Source: Glandiceps talaboti (taxonomy: Eukaryota > Hemichordata > Enteropneusta > Spengelidae). Taken from it: a stretch of DNA of 64,000 bases. The notes beneath the pieces are model-generated. The model ran no database searches and was not told the DNA's origin. It saw nothing but the letters and a program-made list of their open reading frames with translations. The stretch lies in the NCBI RefSeq assembly GCF_964340395.1, contig NC_135567.1, positions 7,264,399 to 7,328,398 of the forward strand. Reading direction: 5' to 3'. The first letter of the stretch is position 1; each line of letters starts with the position of its first letter. Positions 9,860 to 23,518 of this stretch are shown here, piece after piece. The position numbers were made by a program, and so were the translations under genes.

Positions 9860-11106
9860 AATACATTTATAGTCTATGTACAGAGTACAAATTATATATA
9901 TTAATACTAGATAGGAGTTAGTTGTAAAGTTATACATTTACAGTCTATGTACAGAGTACAACTTATAAATATTAATACTAGATAGGAGTTAGTTGTAAAG
10001 TTATACATTTACAATCTATGTACAGAGTACAACTTATAAATATTAATACTAGATAGGAGTTAGTTGTAAAGTTATACATTTACAGTCTATGTACAGAGTA
10101 CAACTTATAAATATTAATACTAGATAGGAGTTAGTTGTAAAGTTATACATTTACAATCTATGTACAGAATACAACTTATAAATATTAATACTAGATAGGA
10201 GTTTATTGTAAAGTTATACATTTACAATCTATGTACAGAGTACAACTTATAAATATTAATACTAGATAGGAGTTAGTTGTAAAGTTATACATTTACAATC
10301 TATGTACAGAGTACAACTTATAAATATTAATACTAGATAGGAGTTAGTTGTAAAGTTATACATTTACAATCTATGTACAGAGTACAACTTATAAATATTA
10401 ATACTAGATAGGAGTTTGTTGTAAAGTTATACATTTACAGTCTATGTACAGAGTACAACTTATAAATATTAATACTAGATAGGAGTTAGTTGTAAAGTTA
10501 TACATTTACAGTCTATGTACAGAGTACAACTTATAAATATTAATACTAGATAGGAGTTAGTTGTAAAGTTATACATTTACAATCTATGTACAGAGTACAA
10601 CTTATAAATATTAATACTAGATAGGAGTTTGTTGTAAAGTTATACATTTACAGTCTATGTACAGAGTACAACTTATAAATATTAATACTAGATAGGAGTT
10701 AGTTGTAAAGTTATACATTTACAGTCTATGTACAGAGTACAACTTATAAATATTAATACTAGATAGGAGTTAGTTGTAAAGTTATACATTTACAATCTAT
10801 GTACAGAATACAACTTATAAATATTAATACTAGATAGGAGTTTATTGTAAAGTTATACATTTACAATCTATGTACAGAGTACAACTTATAAATATTAATA
10901 CTAGATAGGAGTTAGTTGTAAAGTTATACATTTACAATCTATGTACAGAGTACAACTTATAAATATTAATACTAGATAGGAGTTAGTTGTAAAGTTATAC
11001 ATTTACAATCTATGTACAGAGTACAACTTATAAATATTAATACTAGATAGGAGTTTGTTGTAAAGTTATACATTTACAATCTATGTACAGAGTACAACTT
11101 ATATAT
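9860..11106 (+). repeat. 71-bp satellite, about 17.5 copies with a 639-bp higher-order period
   Basis: Near-identical units containing AGTTATACATTTACARTCTA, TGTACAGAGTACAACTTATA and AATACTAGATAGGAGTT. Variant units recur in register: the ACAGAATAC plus GAGTTTATTG variant occurs at 10162 and 10801, exactly 639 bp (nine units) apart, showing a nine-unit duplication. The array breaks off at about 11106. Confidence 0.92.
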
Positions 11107-11415
11107 ACAGTCTGGATGCTAACGTCGTTTCTAACTAAACCACATCTGGTCAAAGTCGCTCAATTAGCACAAAAAGTTGTTCATCCAATCAGTGAACCCC
11201 AACTGCTATAGTGATGTAAACACTGTATGAGAAGCATCCTGAGCTGACAAATATACCATATATGGACATTACATATTAAGGGCCAACATAAACACCAACT
11301 TTATGAGAGACTGTGATTGATTAACAAAGACATTATGTTAATGACCGTGTTGATGACTGTGGATGGATTTTAAAATGTATTTCATACATCTCATGACTGC
11401 TAGAGTAACGACTTT
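11107..11415. other. spacer between two satellites
   Basis: Contains GTCAAAGTCG near 11148 and its near complement CGACTTTGAC near 11409, weakly suggesting an old element with inverted ends. No coding sequence. Confidence 0.35.
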
Positions 11416-13245
11416 GACTATACTGTGAGTAGAGGTATAAATGGTAAGAATACTGTATAGGAACTAGACTAGTGGGTGGAGATGTAAATTGTAATGATAC
11501 TGTATAGGAACTAGACTGTGTGAGTGGAGGTGTAAATGGTAATGATACTGTATAGGAACTAGACGAGTGGGTGGCAGTGTAAATGGTAATGATACTGTGT
11601 AGGAACTAGACTAGTGAGTGGAGGTGTAAATGGTAATGATAAAGGAACTAGACTAGTGAGTGGAGGTGTAAATGGTAATGATACTGTATAGGAACTAGAC
11701 TATGTGAGTGGATATGTAAATGGTAATGATAAAGGAACTAGACTAGTGAGTGGAGGTGTAAATGATATTGATACTGTATCGGAACTAGACTATGTGAGTG
11801 GAGGTGTAAATGGTAATGATAAATTAACTAGACTAGTGAGTGGAGGTGTAAATGGTAATGATGCTGTATATAGGAACTAGACTAGTGAGTGGCGGTGTAA
11901 ATGGTAATGATACTGTATAGGAACTAGACTATGTGAGTGGAGGTGTAAATGGTAATGATACTGTATAGGAACTAGACTAGTGAGTGGAGGTGAAAATGGT
12001 AATGATACTGTATAGGAACTGGACTAGTGAGTGGCGGTGTAAATGGTAACGATACTGTATATGAACTAGACTATGTGAGTGGAGGTGTAAATGGTAATGA
12101 TACTGTATCGGGACTAGACTAGTGAGTGGAGGTGTAAATGGTAATGATACTGTATAGGAACTAGACTAGTGAGTGGAGGTGTAAACGGTAACGATACTGT
12201 ATAGGAACTAGACTAGTGAGTGGAGGTGTAAATGGTAATGATACTGTATAGGAACTAGACTATGTGAGTGGAGGTGTAAATGGTAACGGTACTGTATAGG
12301 TACCTGACTTGTGAGTGGAGGTGTAAATTGTAATGATACTGTATAGGAACTAGACTATGTGAGTGGAGGTGTAAAATGTAATGATACTGTATAGGAACTA
12401 GACTAGTAAGTGGAGGTGTAAATTGTAATGATACTGTATAGGAACTAGACTATGTGAGTGGAGGTGTAAATTGTAATGATACTGTATAGGAACTAGACTA
12501 GTAAGTGGAGGTGTAAATTGTAATGATACTGTATAGGAACTAGACTAGTAAGTGGAGGTGTAAATTGTAATGATACTGTATAGGAACTAGACTATGTGAG
12601 TGGAGGTGTTAATTGTAATGATACTGTATAGGAACTAGACTATGTGAGTGGAGGTGTTAATTGTAATGATACTGTATAGGAACTAGACTATGTGAGTGGA
12701 GGTGTAAATGGTAATGATATTGTATAGGAACTAGACTAGTAAGTGGAGGTGTAAATTGTAATGATACTGTATAGGAACTAGACTAGTGAGTGGAGGTGTA
12801 AATTTTAATGATACTGTATAGGAACTAGACTAGTAAATGGAGGTGAAAATGGTAATGATACTGTATATGAACTAGACTATGTGAGTGGATATGTATATGG
12901 TAACGATACTGTATAGGAACTAGACTAGTAAGTGGAGGTGAAAATGGTAATGATACTGTATAGGAACTAGACTATGTGAGTGGAGGTGTAAATTGTAATG
13001 ATACTGTATAGGAACTAGACTAGTAAGTGGATATGTAAATTGTAATGATATTGTATAGGAACTAGACTATGTGAGTGGAGGTGAAAATGGTAATGATACT
13101 GTATAGGAACTAGACTAGTAAGCGGAGATGTAAATTGTAATGATACTGTATAGGAACTAGACTATGTGAGTGGAGGTGTAAATTGTAACGATACTGTACA
13201 GGAACTAGACTACTGAGTGGAGGTGAAAATGGTAACTATACTGTA
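11416..13245 (+). repeat. 46/48-bp minisatellite, about 39 copies
   Basis: Units have GTGAGTGGAGGTGTAAATGG, TAATGATACTGTATAGGAAC and TAGACTA, with or without an extra TAT dinucleotide step that gives 48 or 46 bp. Units are more diverged than in the 71-bp array. No coding potential kept. Confidence 0.92.
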
Positions 13246-13524
13246 TAACACATAATATTTTGCCTTAAGTATTCATACAATTTAAACTACTGAGAATGAG
13301 ATGGTTTTTTCTACCTTCACGTCCTTGTTTGTTGGATATCGAATTGTACTGAATTCTGTTGATAATGTTACTTTGTTGTTGAACTACAGTGTCATCCATT
13401 TTTTGTTCACACAAGTTTAAAACCTGGTTATTTTAAAACAATGTAAATGCTTTCACTCTTAATTGGTCGCACAAAGGGTTTCAGTTCTTGATATTTCATG
13501 TACTGTTTCCTATGTATATACATA

Positions 13525-13620
13525 GACCCTAATATTCCCAAGGTGTGATGTCAAAGTATGGTAATATCCATACATCTCATATTACTTTTCTTTGACGTCA
13601 CACTCACAGTATAATAATAT
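13525..13620. repeat. small foldback element
   Basis: GTGTGATGTCAAAG (13543-13556) pairs with CTTTGACGTCACAC (13590-13603) with one mismatch, with further pairing inside (GGTAATAT / ATATTAC). The rest of 13246-13737 is unremarkable. Confidence 0.6.
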
Positions 13621-13979
13621 GGTTTGATATGGTTCCCTTTCTATTCATGGATTGCCGAACATCGACCATCATCATCAGTTTAAAGAGTGAACAAACACAC
13701 CTCTTTTGGTCACAGCTGCATATCTATCGAGACAGTTGTGGTATTGTTGGCTTGCATAATAGCCTTCTAAATAGCAAAGTGGCTAATAGCTAAATTAGCA
13801 ACAAGAATAGATCTATTATAGCTTCAAATGGCTATTCAGGCTATTTTCATTTTCCACCAGTAGTTTTTAGCCACTATTAGCTATTAGTAGCCAGGTAATA
13901 GCTTGCAATCAGCTACTGTAAAACCAGGAATAAAGTATAAATATCGCCCTAGGCAGCTATTAAGGATAGTAACCATTAG

Positions 13980-16900
13980 TAACCAGGTAATAGCTGTCTT
14001 TCAGCTACTAACCCTCAGCACTGTCCATGGGCTGGCTATGCAGCTATTCAAGCTATTAGCCATTAATAGCCGCTATTAGCCATTAATAGCAAGCTAGTAG
14101 CTGGCTACCAGCTATCAACCTCTCAGCTTTCTCCATGGGCTGGCTATGCAGCTATTTAAGCTATTAGCCATTAATAGCCGCTATTAGCCATTAATAGCCA
14201 GCTATCAGCTATCAACCTCTCAGCTTTCTCCATGGGCTGGCTATGCAGCTATTTAAGCTATTAGCCATTAATAGCCGCTATTAGCCATTAATAGCCAGCT
14301 ATCAGCTATCAACCTCTCAGCTTTCTCCATGGGCTGGCTATGCAGCTATTCAAGCTATTAGCCATTAATAGCCGCTATTAGCCATTAATAGCCAGCTAAT
14401 AGCTAGCTATCAGTTATCAACCTCTCAGCTTTCTCCACGGGCTGGCTATGCAGCTATTCAAGCTATTAGCCATTAATAGCCGCTATTAGCCATTAATAGC
14501 CAGCTATCAGCTATCAACCTCTCAGCTTTCTCCATGGGCTGGCTATGCAGCTATTCAAGCTATTAGCCATTAATAGCCGCTATTAGCCATTAATAGCCAG
14601 CTATCAGCTATCAACCCCTCAGCTTTCTCCATGGGCTGGCTATGCAGCTATTCAAGCTATTAGCCATTAATAGCCGCTATTAGCCATTAATAGCCAGCTA
14701 ATAGCTAGCTATCAGTTATCAACCTCTCAGCTTTCTCCACGGGCTGGCTATGCAGCTATTCAAGCTATTAGCCATTAATAGCCGCTATTAGCCATTAATA
14801 GCCAGCTATCAGCTATCAACCTCTCAGCTTTCTCCATGGGCTGGCTATGCAGCTATTCAAGCTATTAGCCATTAATAGCCGCTATTAGCCATTAATAGCC
14901 AGCTATCAGCTATCAACCCCTCAGCTTTCCCCATGGGCTGGCTATGCAGCTATGCAGCTGTTCAAGCTATTAGCCATTAATAGCCGCTATTAGCCATTAA
15001 TAGCCAGCTAATAGCTGGCTATCAGCTATCAACCTCTCAGCTTTCTCCATGGGCTGGCTATGCAGCTATGCAGCTGTTCAAGCTATTAGCCATTAATAGC
15101 CGTTATTAGCCATTAATAGCCAGCTAATAGCTGGCTATCAGCTATCAACCTCTCAGCTTTCTCCATGGGCTGGCTATGCAGCTATTTAAGATATTAGCCA
15201 TTAATAGCCGCTATTAGCCATTAATAGCCAGCTAATAGCTGGCTATCCACTATCAACCCCTCAGCTTTCTCCATGGGCTGGCTATGCAGCTATTTAAGCT
15301 ATTAGCCATTAATAGCCGCTTTTAGCCATTAATAGCAAGCTAATAGCTGGCTACCAGCTATCAACCTCTCAGCTTTCTCCATGGGCTGGCTATGCAGCTA
15401 TTCAAGCTATTAGCCATTAATAGCCGCTATTAGCCATTAATATCCAGCAAATAGCTGGCTATCAGCTATCAACATCTCAGCTTTCTCCATGGGCTGGCTA
15501 TGCAGCTATTCAAGCTATTAGTCATTAATAGCCACTATTAGCCAATTAATAGCCAGCAAATAGCTGGCTATCAGCTATCAACCTCTCAGCTTTCTCCATG
15601 GGCTGGCTATGCAGCTATTTAAGCTATTAGCCATTAATAGCCGCTATTAGCCATTAATAGCAAGCTAATAGCTGGCTACCAGCTATCAACCACTCAGCTT
15701 TCTCCATGGGCTGGCTATGCAGCTATTCAAGCTATTAGCCATTAATAGCCGCTATTAGCCATTAATATCCAGCAAATAGCTGGCTATCAGCTATCAACAT
15801 CTCAGCTTTCTCCATGGGCTGGCTATGCAGCTATTCAAGCTATTAGTCATTAATAGCCACTATTAGCCAATTAATAGCCAGCTAATAGCTGGCTATCAGC
15901 TATCAACCTCTCAGCTTTCTCCATGGGCTGGCTATGCAGCTATTTAAGCTATTAGCCATTAATAGCCGCTATTAGCCATTAATAGCCAGCTAATAGCTGG
16001 CCATCCGCTATCAACCCCTCAGCTTTCTCCATTGCCTGGCTATGGAGCTATTTAAGCTATTAGCCATTAATAGCCGCTATTAGCCATTAATAGCCAGCAA
16101 ATAGCTGGCTATCAGCTATCAACCTCTCAGCTTTCTCCATGGGCTGGCTATGCAGCTATTCAAGCTATTAGCCATTAATAGCCGCTATTAGCCGTTAATA
16201 GCCAGCAAATAGCTGGCTATCAGCTATCAACATCTCAGCTTTCTCCGTGGGCTGGCTATGCAGCTATTCAAGCTATTAGCCATTAATAGCCACTATTAGC
16301 CATTAATAGCCAGCTAATAGCTGGCTATCAGCTATCAACCTCTCAGCTTTCTCCATGGGCTGGCTATGCAGCTATTCAAGCTATTAGCCATTAATAGCCG
16401 CTATTAGCCATTAATAGCCAGCTAATAGCTGGCTATCAGCTATCAACCTCTCAGCTTTCTCTGTGGGCTGGCTTTGCAGCTATTCAAGCTATTAGCTATT
16501 AATAGCCGCTATTAGCCATTAATAGCCAGCTAATAGCTGACTATCCGCTATCAACCTCTCAGCTTTCCCCATGGGCTGGCTATGCAGCTATGCAGCTGTT
16601 CAAGCTATTAGCCATTAATAGCCGCTATTAGCCATTAATAGCCAGCTAATAGCTGGCTATCAGCTATCAACCTCTCAGCTTTCTCCATGGGCTGGCTATG
16701 CAGCTATTTAAGCTATTAGCCATTAATAGCCGCTATTAGCCATTAATAGCAAGCTAATAGCTGGCTACCAGCTATCAACCTCTCAGCTTTCTCCATGGGC
16801 TGGCTATGCAGCTATTCAAGCTATTAGCCATTAATAGCCGCTATTAGCCATTAATAGCCAGCAAATAGCTGGCTATCAGCTATCAACATCTCAGCTTTCT

Positions 16901-19900
16901 CCATGGGCTGGCTATGCAGCTATTCAAGCTATTATTCATTAATAGCCACTATTATCCATTAATAGCCAGCTAATAGCTGGCTATCAGCTATCAACCTCTC
17001 AGCTTTCTCCATGGGCTGGCTATGCAGCTATTTAAGCTATTAGCCATTAATAGCCGCTATTAGCCATTAATAGCCAGCTAATAGCTGGCTATCCGCTATC
17101 AACCCCTCAGCTTTCTCCATGGGCTGGCTATGCAGCTATTCAAGCTATTAGCCATTAATAGCCGCTATTAGCCATTAATAGCCAGCTAATAGCTAGCTAT
17201 CAGTTATCAACCTCTCAGCTTTCTCCACGGGCTGGCTATGCAGCTATTCAAGCTATTAGCCATTAATAGCCGCTATTAGCCATTAATAGCCAGCTATCAG
17301 CTATCAACCTCTCAGCTTTCTCCATGGGCTGGCTATGCAGCTATGCAGCTGTTCAAGCTATTAGCCATTAATAGCCGTTATTAGCCATTAATAGCCAGCT
17401 AATAGCTGGCTATCAGCTATCAACCTCTCAGCTTTCTCCATGGGCTGGCTATGCAGCTATTTAAGATATTAGCCATTAATAGCCGCTATTAGCCATTAAT
17501 AGCCAGCTAATAGCTGGCTATCCACTATCAACCCCTCAGCTTTCTCCATGGGCTGGCTATGCAGCTATTTAAGCTATTAGCCATTAATAGCCGCTTTTAG
17601 CCATTAATAGCAAGCTAATAGCTGGCTACCAGCTATCAACCTCTCAGCTTTCTCCATGGGCTGGCTATGCAGCTATTCAAGCTATTAGCCATTAATAGCC
17701 GCTATTAGCCATTAATATCCAGCAAATAGCTGGCTATCAGCTATCAACATCTCAGCTTTCTCCATGGGCTGGCTATGCAGCTATTCAAGCTATTAGTCAT
17801 TAATAGCCACTATTAGCCAATTAATAGCCAGCAAATAGCTGGCTATCAGCTATCAACCTCTCAGCTTTCTCCATGGGCTGGCTATGCAGCTATTTAAGCT
17901 ATTAGCCATTAATAGCCGCTATTAGCCATTAATAGCAAGCTAATAGCTGGCTACCAGCTATCAACCACTCAGCTTTCTCCATGGGCTGGCTATGCAGCTA
18001 TTCAAGCTATTAGCCATTAATAGCCGCTATTAGCCATTAATATCCAGCAAATAGCTGGCTATCAGCTATCAACATCTCAGCTTTCTCCATGGGCTGGCTA
18101 TGCAGCTATTCAAGCTATTAGTCATTAATAGCCACTATTAGCCAATTAATAGCCAGCTAATAGCTGGCTATCAGCTATCAACCTCTCAGCTTTCTCCATG
18201 GGCTGGCTATGCAGCTATTTAAGCTATTAGCCATTAATAGCCGCTATTAGCCATTAATAGCCAGCTAATAGCTGGCCATCCGCTATCAACCCCTCAGCTT
18301 TCTCCATTGCCTGGCTATGGAGCTATTTAAGCTATTAGCCATTAATAGCCGCTATTAGCCATTAATAGCCAGCAAATAGCTGGCTATCAGCTATCAACCT
18401 CTCAGCTTTCTCCATGGGCTGGCTATGCAGCTATTCAAGCTATTAGCCATTAATAGCCGCTATTAGCCGTTAATAGCCAGCAAATAGCTGGCTATCAGCT
18501 ATCAACATCTCAGCTTTCTCCGTGGGCTGGCTATGCAGCTATTCAAGCTATTAGCCATTAATAGCCACTATTAGCCATTAATAGCCAGCTAATAGCTGGC
18601 TATCAGCTATCAACCTCTCAGCTTTCTCCATGGGCTGGCTATGCAGCTATTCAAGCTATTAGCCATTAATAGCCGCTATTAGCCATTAATAGCCAGCTAA
18701 TAGCTGGCTATCAGCTATCAACCTCTCAGCTTTCTCTGTGGGCTGGCTTTGCAGCTATTCAAGCTATTAGCTATTAATAGCCGCTATTAGCCATTAATAG
18801 CCAGCTAATAGCTGACTATCCGCTATCAACCTCTCAGCTTTCCCCATGGGCTGGCTATGCAGCTATGCAGCTGTTCAAGCTATTAGCCATTAATAGCCGC
18901 TATTAGCCATTAATAGCCAGCTAATAGCTGGCTATCAGCTATCAACCTCTCAGCTTTCTCCATGGGCTGGCTATGCAGCTATTTAAGCTATTAGCCATTA
19001 ATAGCCGCTATTAGCCATTAATAGCAAGCTAATAGCTGGCTACCAGCTATCAACCTCTCAGCTTTCTCCATGGGCTGGCTATGCAGCTATTCAAGCTATT
19101 AGCCATTAATAGCCGCTATTAGCCATTAATAGCCAGCAAATAGCTGGCTATCAGCTATCAACATCTCAGCTTTCTCCATGGGCTGGCTATGCAGCTATTC
19201 AAGCTATTATTCATTAATAGCCACTATTATCCATTAATAGCCAGCTAATAGCTGGCTATCAGCTATCAACCTCTCAGCTTTCTCCATGGGCTGGCTATGC
19301 AGCTATTTAAGCTATTAGCCATTAATAGCCGCTATTAGCCATTAATAGCCAGCTAATAGCTGGCTATCCGCTATCAACCCCTCAGCTTTCTCCATTGGCT
19401 GGCTATGCAGCTATTTAAGCTATTAGCCATTAATAGCCGCTATTAGCCATTAATAGCCAGCAAATAGCTGGCTATCAGCTATCAACCTCTCAGCTTTCTC
19501 CATGGGCTGGCTATGCAGCTATTCAAGCTATTAGCCATTAATAGCCGCTATTAGCCATTAATAGCCAGCAAATAGCTGGCTATCAGCTATCAACATCTCA
19601 GCTTTCTCCATGGGCTGGCTATGCAGCTATTCAAGCTATTAGCCATTAATAGCCGCTATTAGCCATTAATAGCCAGCAAATACATGTAGCTGGCTATCAG
19701 CTATCAACATCTCAGCTTTCTCAGTGGGCTGGCTATGCAGCTATTCAAGCTATTAGCCATTAATAGCCACTATTAGCCATTAATAGCCAGCTAATAGCTG
19801 GCTATCAGCTATCAACCTCTCAGCTTTCTCCATGGGCTGGCTATGCAGCTATTCAAGCTATTAGTCATTAATAGCCACTATTAGCCATTAATAGCCAGCT

Positions 19901-22622
19901 AATAGCTGGCTATCAGCTATCAACCTCTCAGCTTTCTCCATGGGCTGGCTGTGCAGCTATTTAAGCTATTAGCCATTAATAGCCGCTATTAGCCATTAAT
20001 AGCCAGCTAATAGCTGGCTATCCGCTATCAACCCCTCAGCTTTCTCCATTGGCTGGCAATGCAGCTATTTAAGCTATTAGCCATTAATAGCCGCTATTAG
20101 CCATTAATAGCCAGCAAATAGCTGGCTATCAGCTATCAACCTCTCAGCTTTCCCCATGGGCTGACTATGCAGCTATTCAAGCTATTAGCCATTAATAGCC
20201 GCTATAAGCCATTAATAGCCATCAAATAGCTGGCTATCAGCTATCAACCTCTCAGCTTTTTCCATGGGCTGGCTATGCAGCTATTTAAGCTATTAGGCAT
20301 TAATAGCCGCTATTAGCCATTACTAGCCAGCAAATAGCTGGCTATCAGCTATCAACATCTCAGCTTTCTCCGTTGGCTGGCTATGCAGCTATTCAAGCTA
20401 TTAGCCATTAATAGCCACTATTAGCAATTAATAGCCAGCTAATAGCTGGCTATCAGCTATCAACCTCTCAGCTTTCTCCATGGGCTGGCTATGCAGCTAT
20501 TCAAGCTATTAGCCATTAATAGCCAGCTAACAGCTGGCTATCAGCTATCAACCTCTCAGCTTTCTCTGTGGGCTGGCTATGCAGCTATTCAAGCTATTAG
20601 CTATTAATAGCCGCTATTAGCCATTAATAGCCAGCAAATAGCTGGCTATCAGCTATCAACATCTCAGCTTTCTCTGTGGGCTGGCTATGCAGCTATTCAA
20701 GCTATTAGCTATTAATAGCCGTTATTAGCCATTAATAGCCAGCAAATAGCTGGCTATCAGCTATCAACCTCTCAGCTTTCTCCATGGGCTGGCTATGCAG
20801 CTATTCAAGCTATTAGCCATTAATAGCCGCTATTAGCCATTAATAGCCAGCTAATAGCTGGCTATCAGCTATCAACCTCTCAGCTTTCTCCGTGGGCTGG
20901 CTATGCAGCTATTCAAGCTATTAGCCATTAATAGCCGCTATTAGCCATTAATAACCAGCAAATAGCTGGCTATCAGCTATCAACATCTCAGCTTTCTCCG
21001 TGGGCTGGCTATGCAGCTATTCAAGCTATTAGCCATTAATAGCCACTATTAGCCATTAATAGCCAGCTAATAGCTGGCTATCAGCTATCAACCTCTCAGC
21101 TTTCTCCATGGGCTGGCTATGCAGCTATTTAAGCTATTAGCCATTAATAGCCGCTATTAGCCATTAATAGCCAGCTAATAGCTGGCTATCCGCTATCAAC
21201 CCCTCAGCTTTCTCCATGGGCTGGCTATGCAGCTATTCAAGCTATTAGCCATTAATAGCCGCTATTAGCCATTAATAGCCAGCTAATAGCTGGCTATAAG
21301 CTATCAACCCCTCAGCTTTCTCCATGGGCTGGCTATGCAGCTATTCAAGCTATTAGCCATTAATAGCCACTATTAGCCATTAATAGCCAGCTAATAGCTG
21401 GCTATCCGCTATCAACCTCTCAGCTTTCTCTTTGGGCTGGCTATGCAGCTATTTAAGCTATTGGCCATTAATAGCCAGCTAATAGCTGGCTATAGTTATC
21501 AACCTCTCAGCTTTCTCCATGGGCTGGCTACGCAGCTATTTAAGCTATTAGCCATTAATAGCCAGCTAATAGCTGGCTATCCACTATCAACCCCTCAGCT
21601 TTCTCCATGGGCTGGCTATGCAGCTATTTAAGCTATTAGCCATTAATAGCCACTATTAGCCATTAATAGCAAGCTAGTAGCTGGCTACCAGCTATCAACC
21701 TCTCAGCTTTCTCCATGGGCTGGCTATGCAGCTATTCAAGCTATTAGCCATTAATAGCCGCTATTAGCCATTAATAGCCAGCAAATAGCTGGCTATCAGC
21801 TATCAACATCTCAGCTTTCTCCGTGGGCTGGCTATGTAGCTATTCAAGCTATTAGCCATTAATAGCCGCTATTAGCCATTAATAGCCAGCTAATAGCTGG
21901 CTATCAGCTATCAACCTCTCAGCTTTCTCCATGGGCTGGCTATGTAGCTATTCAAGCTATTAGCCATTAATAGCCGGTATTAGCCATTAATAGCCAGCTA
22001 ATAGCTGGCTATCAGCTATCAACCTCTCAGCTTTCTCCATGGGCTGGCTATGTAGCTATTCAAGCTATTAGCCATTAATAGCCGCTATTAGCCATTAATA
22101 GCCAGCTAATAGCCGGCTATCAGCTATCAACCTCTCAGCTTTCTCCATGGGCTGGCTATGCAGCTGTTCTAGCTATTAACCATTAATAGCCGCTATTAGC
22201 CATCAATTGCCAGCTAATAGCTGGCTATCAGCTATCAACCTCTCAGCTTTCTCCATGGGCTGGCTATGCAGCTATTCAAGCTATTAGCCATTAATAGCCG
22301 CTATTAGCCATTAATAGCCAGCTAATAGCTGGCTATCCGCTATCAACCTCTCAGCTTTGTATGTGGGCTAGCTATGCAGCTATTTAAGCTATTAGCCATT
22401 AATAGCCAGCTAAGAGCTGGCTATCAGCTATCAACCTCTCAGCTTTCTCCATGGGCTGGCTACGCAGCTATTTAAGCTATTAGCCATTAATAGCCGCTAT
22501 TAGCCATTAATAGCTAGCTAATAGCTGGCTATCAGCTATCAACCTCTCAGCTTTCTCCATGGGCTGGCTATGCAGCTGTTCAAGCTATTAGCCATTAATA
22601 GCAATCTAATAGCTGGCTATTA
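13980..22622 (+). repeat. 108-bp TAGC-rich satellite, about 80 units (left arm)
   Basis: Unit: GCTATTAGCCATTAATAGCC, CGCTATTAGCCATTAATAGC, a CAGCTAATAGCTGGCTATCA block, then ACCTCTCAGCTTTCTCCATG and GGCTGGCTATGCAGCTATTC. Shorter units (about 97 bp) lack the TAATAGCTGG step. The first half of each unit is itself nearly palindromic. Higher-order copies exist: about 301 bp in 14.3-14.9 kb, 325 bp in 15.4-15.8 kb, and a 2,275-bp shift that makes 15.05-17.12 kb and 17.32-19.39 kb almost identical. Confidence 0.95.
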
Positions 22623-23518
22623 ACCCCAAGAGTTAAGTTTGTTGAAATTAAATGAATGAAAAAACAAACCATGATCGAGATTTATTATTTGAAGAGTCAA
22701 GGAGTACAGTATGTTCTAAACACCTTAACACCTGATAATATAATGATGCTATGTCAAGTAATTTTGATTTGTTCAGATTAAAGTACTTTAAAAGACTTTG
22801 TAATTTAGATGAATCATGATGGACTAAATGTGTCTTTAACCATCTCAATTCCATTAGTGAAGAATCTGAAAGAAATGTGATAAAACTGTCCTGGAATTGG
22901 TGGAAAACTGTAAATAATGTGTTAATAGACCTTAATATTGATAAAGACCAAATTCAAACTCTTTCAGATAATAAAATCAAACATATCATATTTAAAAATG
23001 ACGAGCTCAAATGGAAAGACAGTTGAACACTTTCTTTTTACATGTGAAAGCCATTCTACACAACAACAGATCTTAATGAAAGGAACAGAAGAACTATTAC
23101 TCAACAATAAGGAGTTGAATTTATATCAAGATTTTAAACAAAGGAAAGAACTACTCTGTTTATTTATAGGAGATAATACAAAACACTACAATGCTCAGTC
23201 TATAAGTAAACAAATAGATAAACTTGTCAAACAATACCTTATTGAAGCAATTGAAAACAGAAAAGATTTTGTTAAAACTAATATAGAATAGTTTAGCCGT
23301 TAGATTTTCTGACAACTAACATTTGAAGCATACATTTTTATTTGTATTGTCGTTTTATCAATATTCTTACCTTACTTTGGTTTATTTTGTTGTTTGTTCC
23401 TGTATATGTTTTTTACTCGTCTTTATGGTAGTGTATGTATTTTTAATTTTTCTTAGTGCTGCTCTTTACAATCTTAGTGAGTCCCCTGATACAAAAGGGA
23501 TGCAATAAATAGATAAAT
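22623..23518 (+). mobile_element. 5'-truncated non-LTR retrotransposon (LINE) at the arm junction
   Basis: Frame-broken coding sequence runs in + direction (RLKYFKRLCNL near 22780; VIKLSWNWWK near 22880). An open part at 22938-23291 has TVEHFLFTCESHS, the C..H..C type zinc-binding stretch seen at the C-terminus of many LINE reverse transcriptases. After the stop come a T-rich 3' untranslated region and the end GGGATGCAATAAATAGATAA, a typical LINE 3' end with a short-repeat tail. The reverse transcriptase core is missing, as usual for 5' truncation. A possible target duplication is AATAGCTGG on both sides (about 22609 and 23515), but the satellite context makes that uncertain. Confidence 0.65.
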
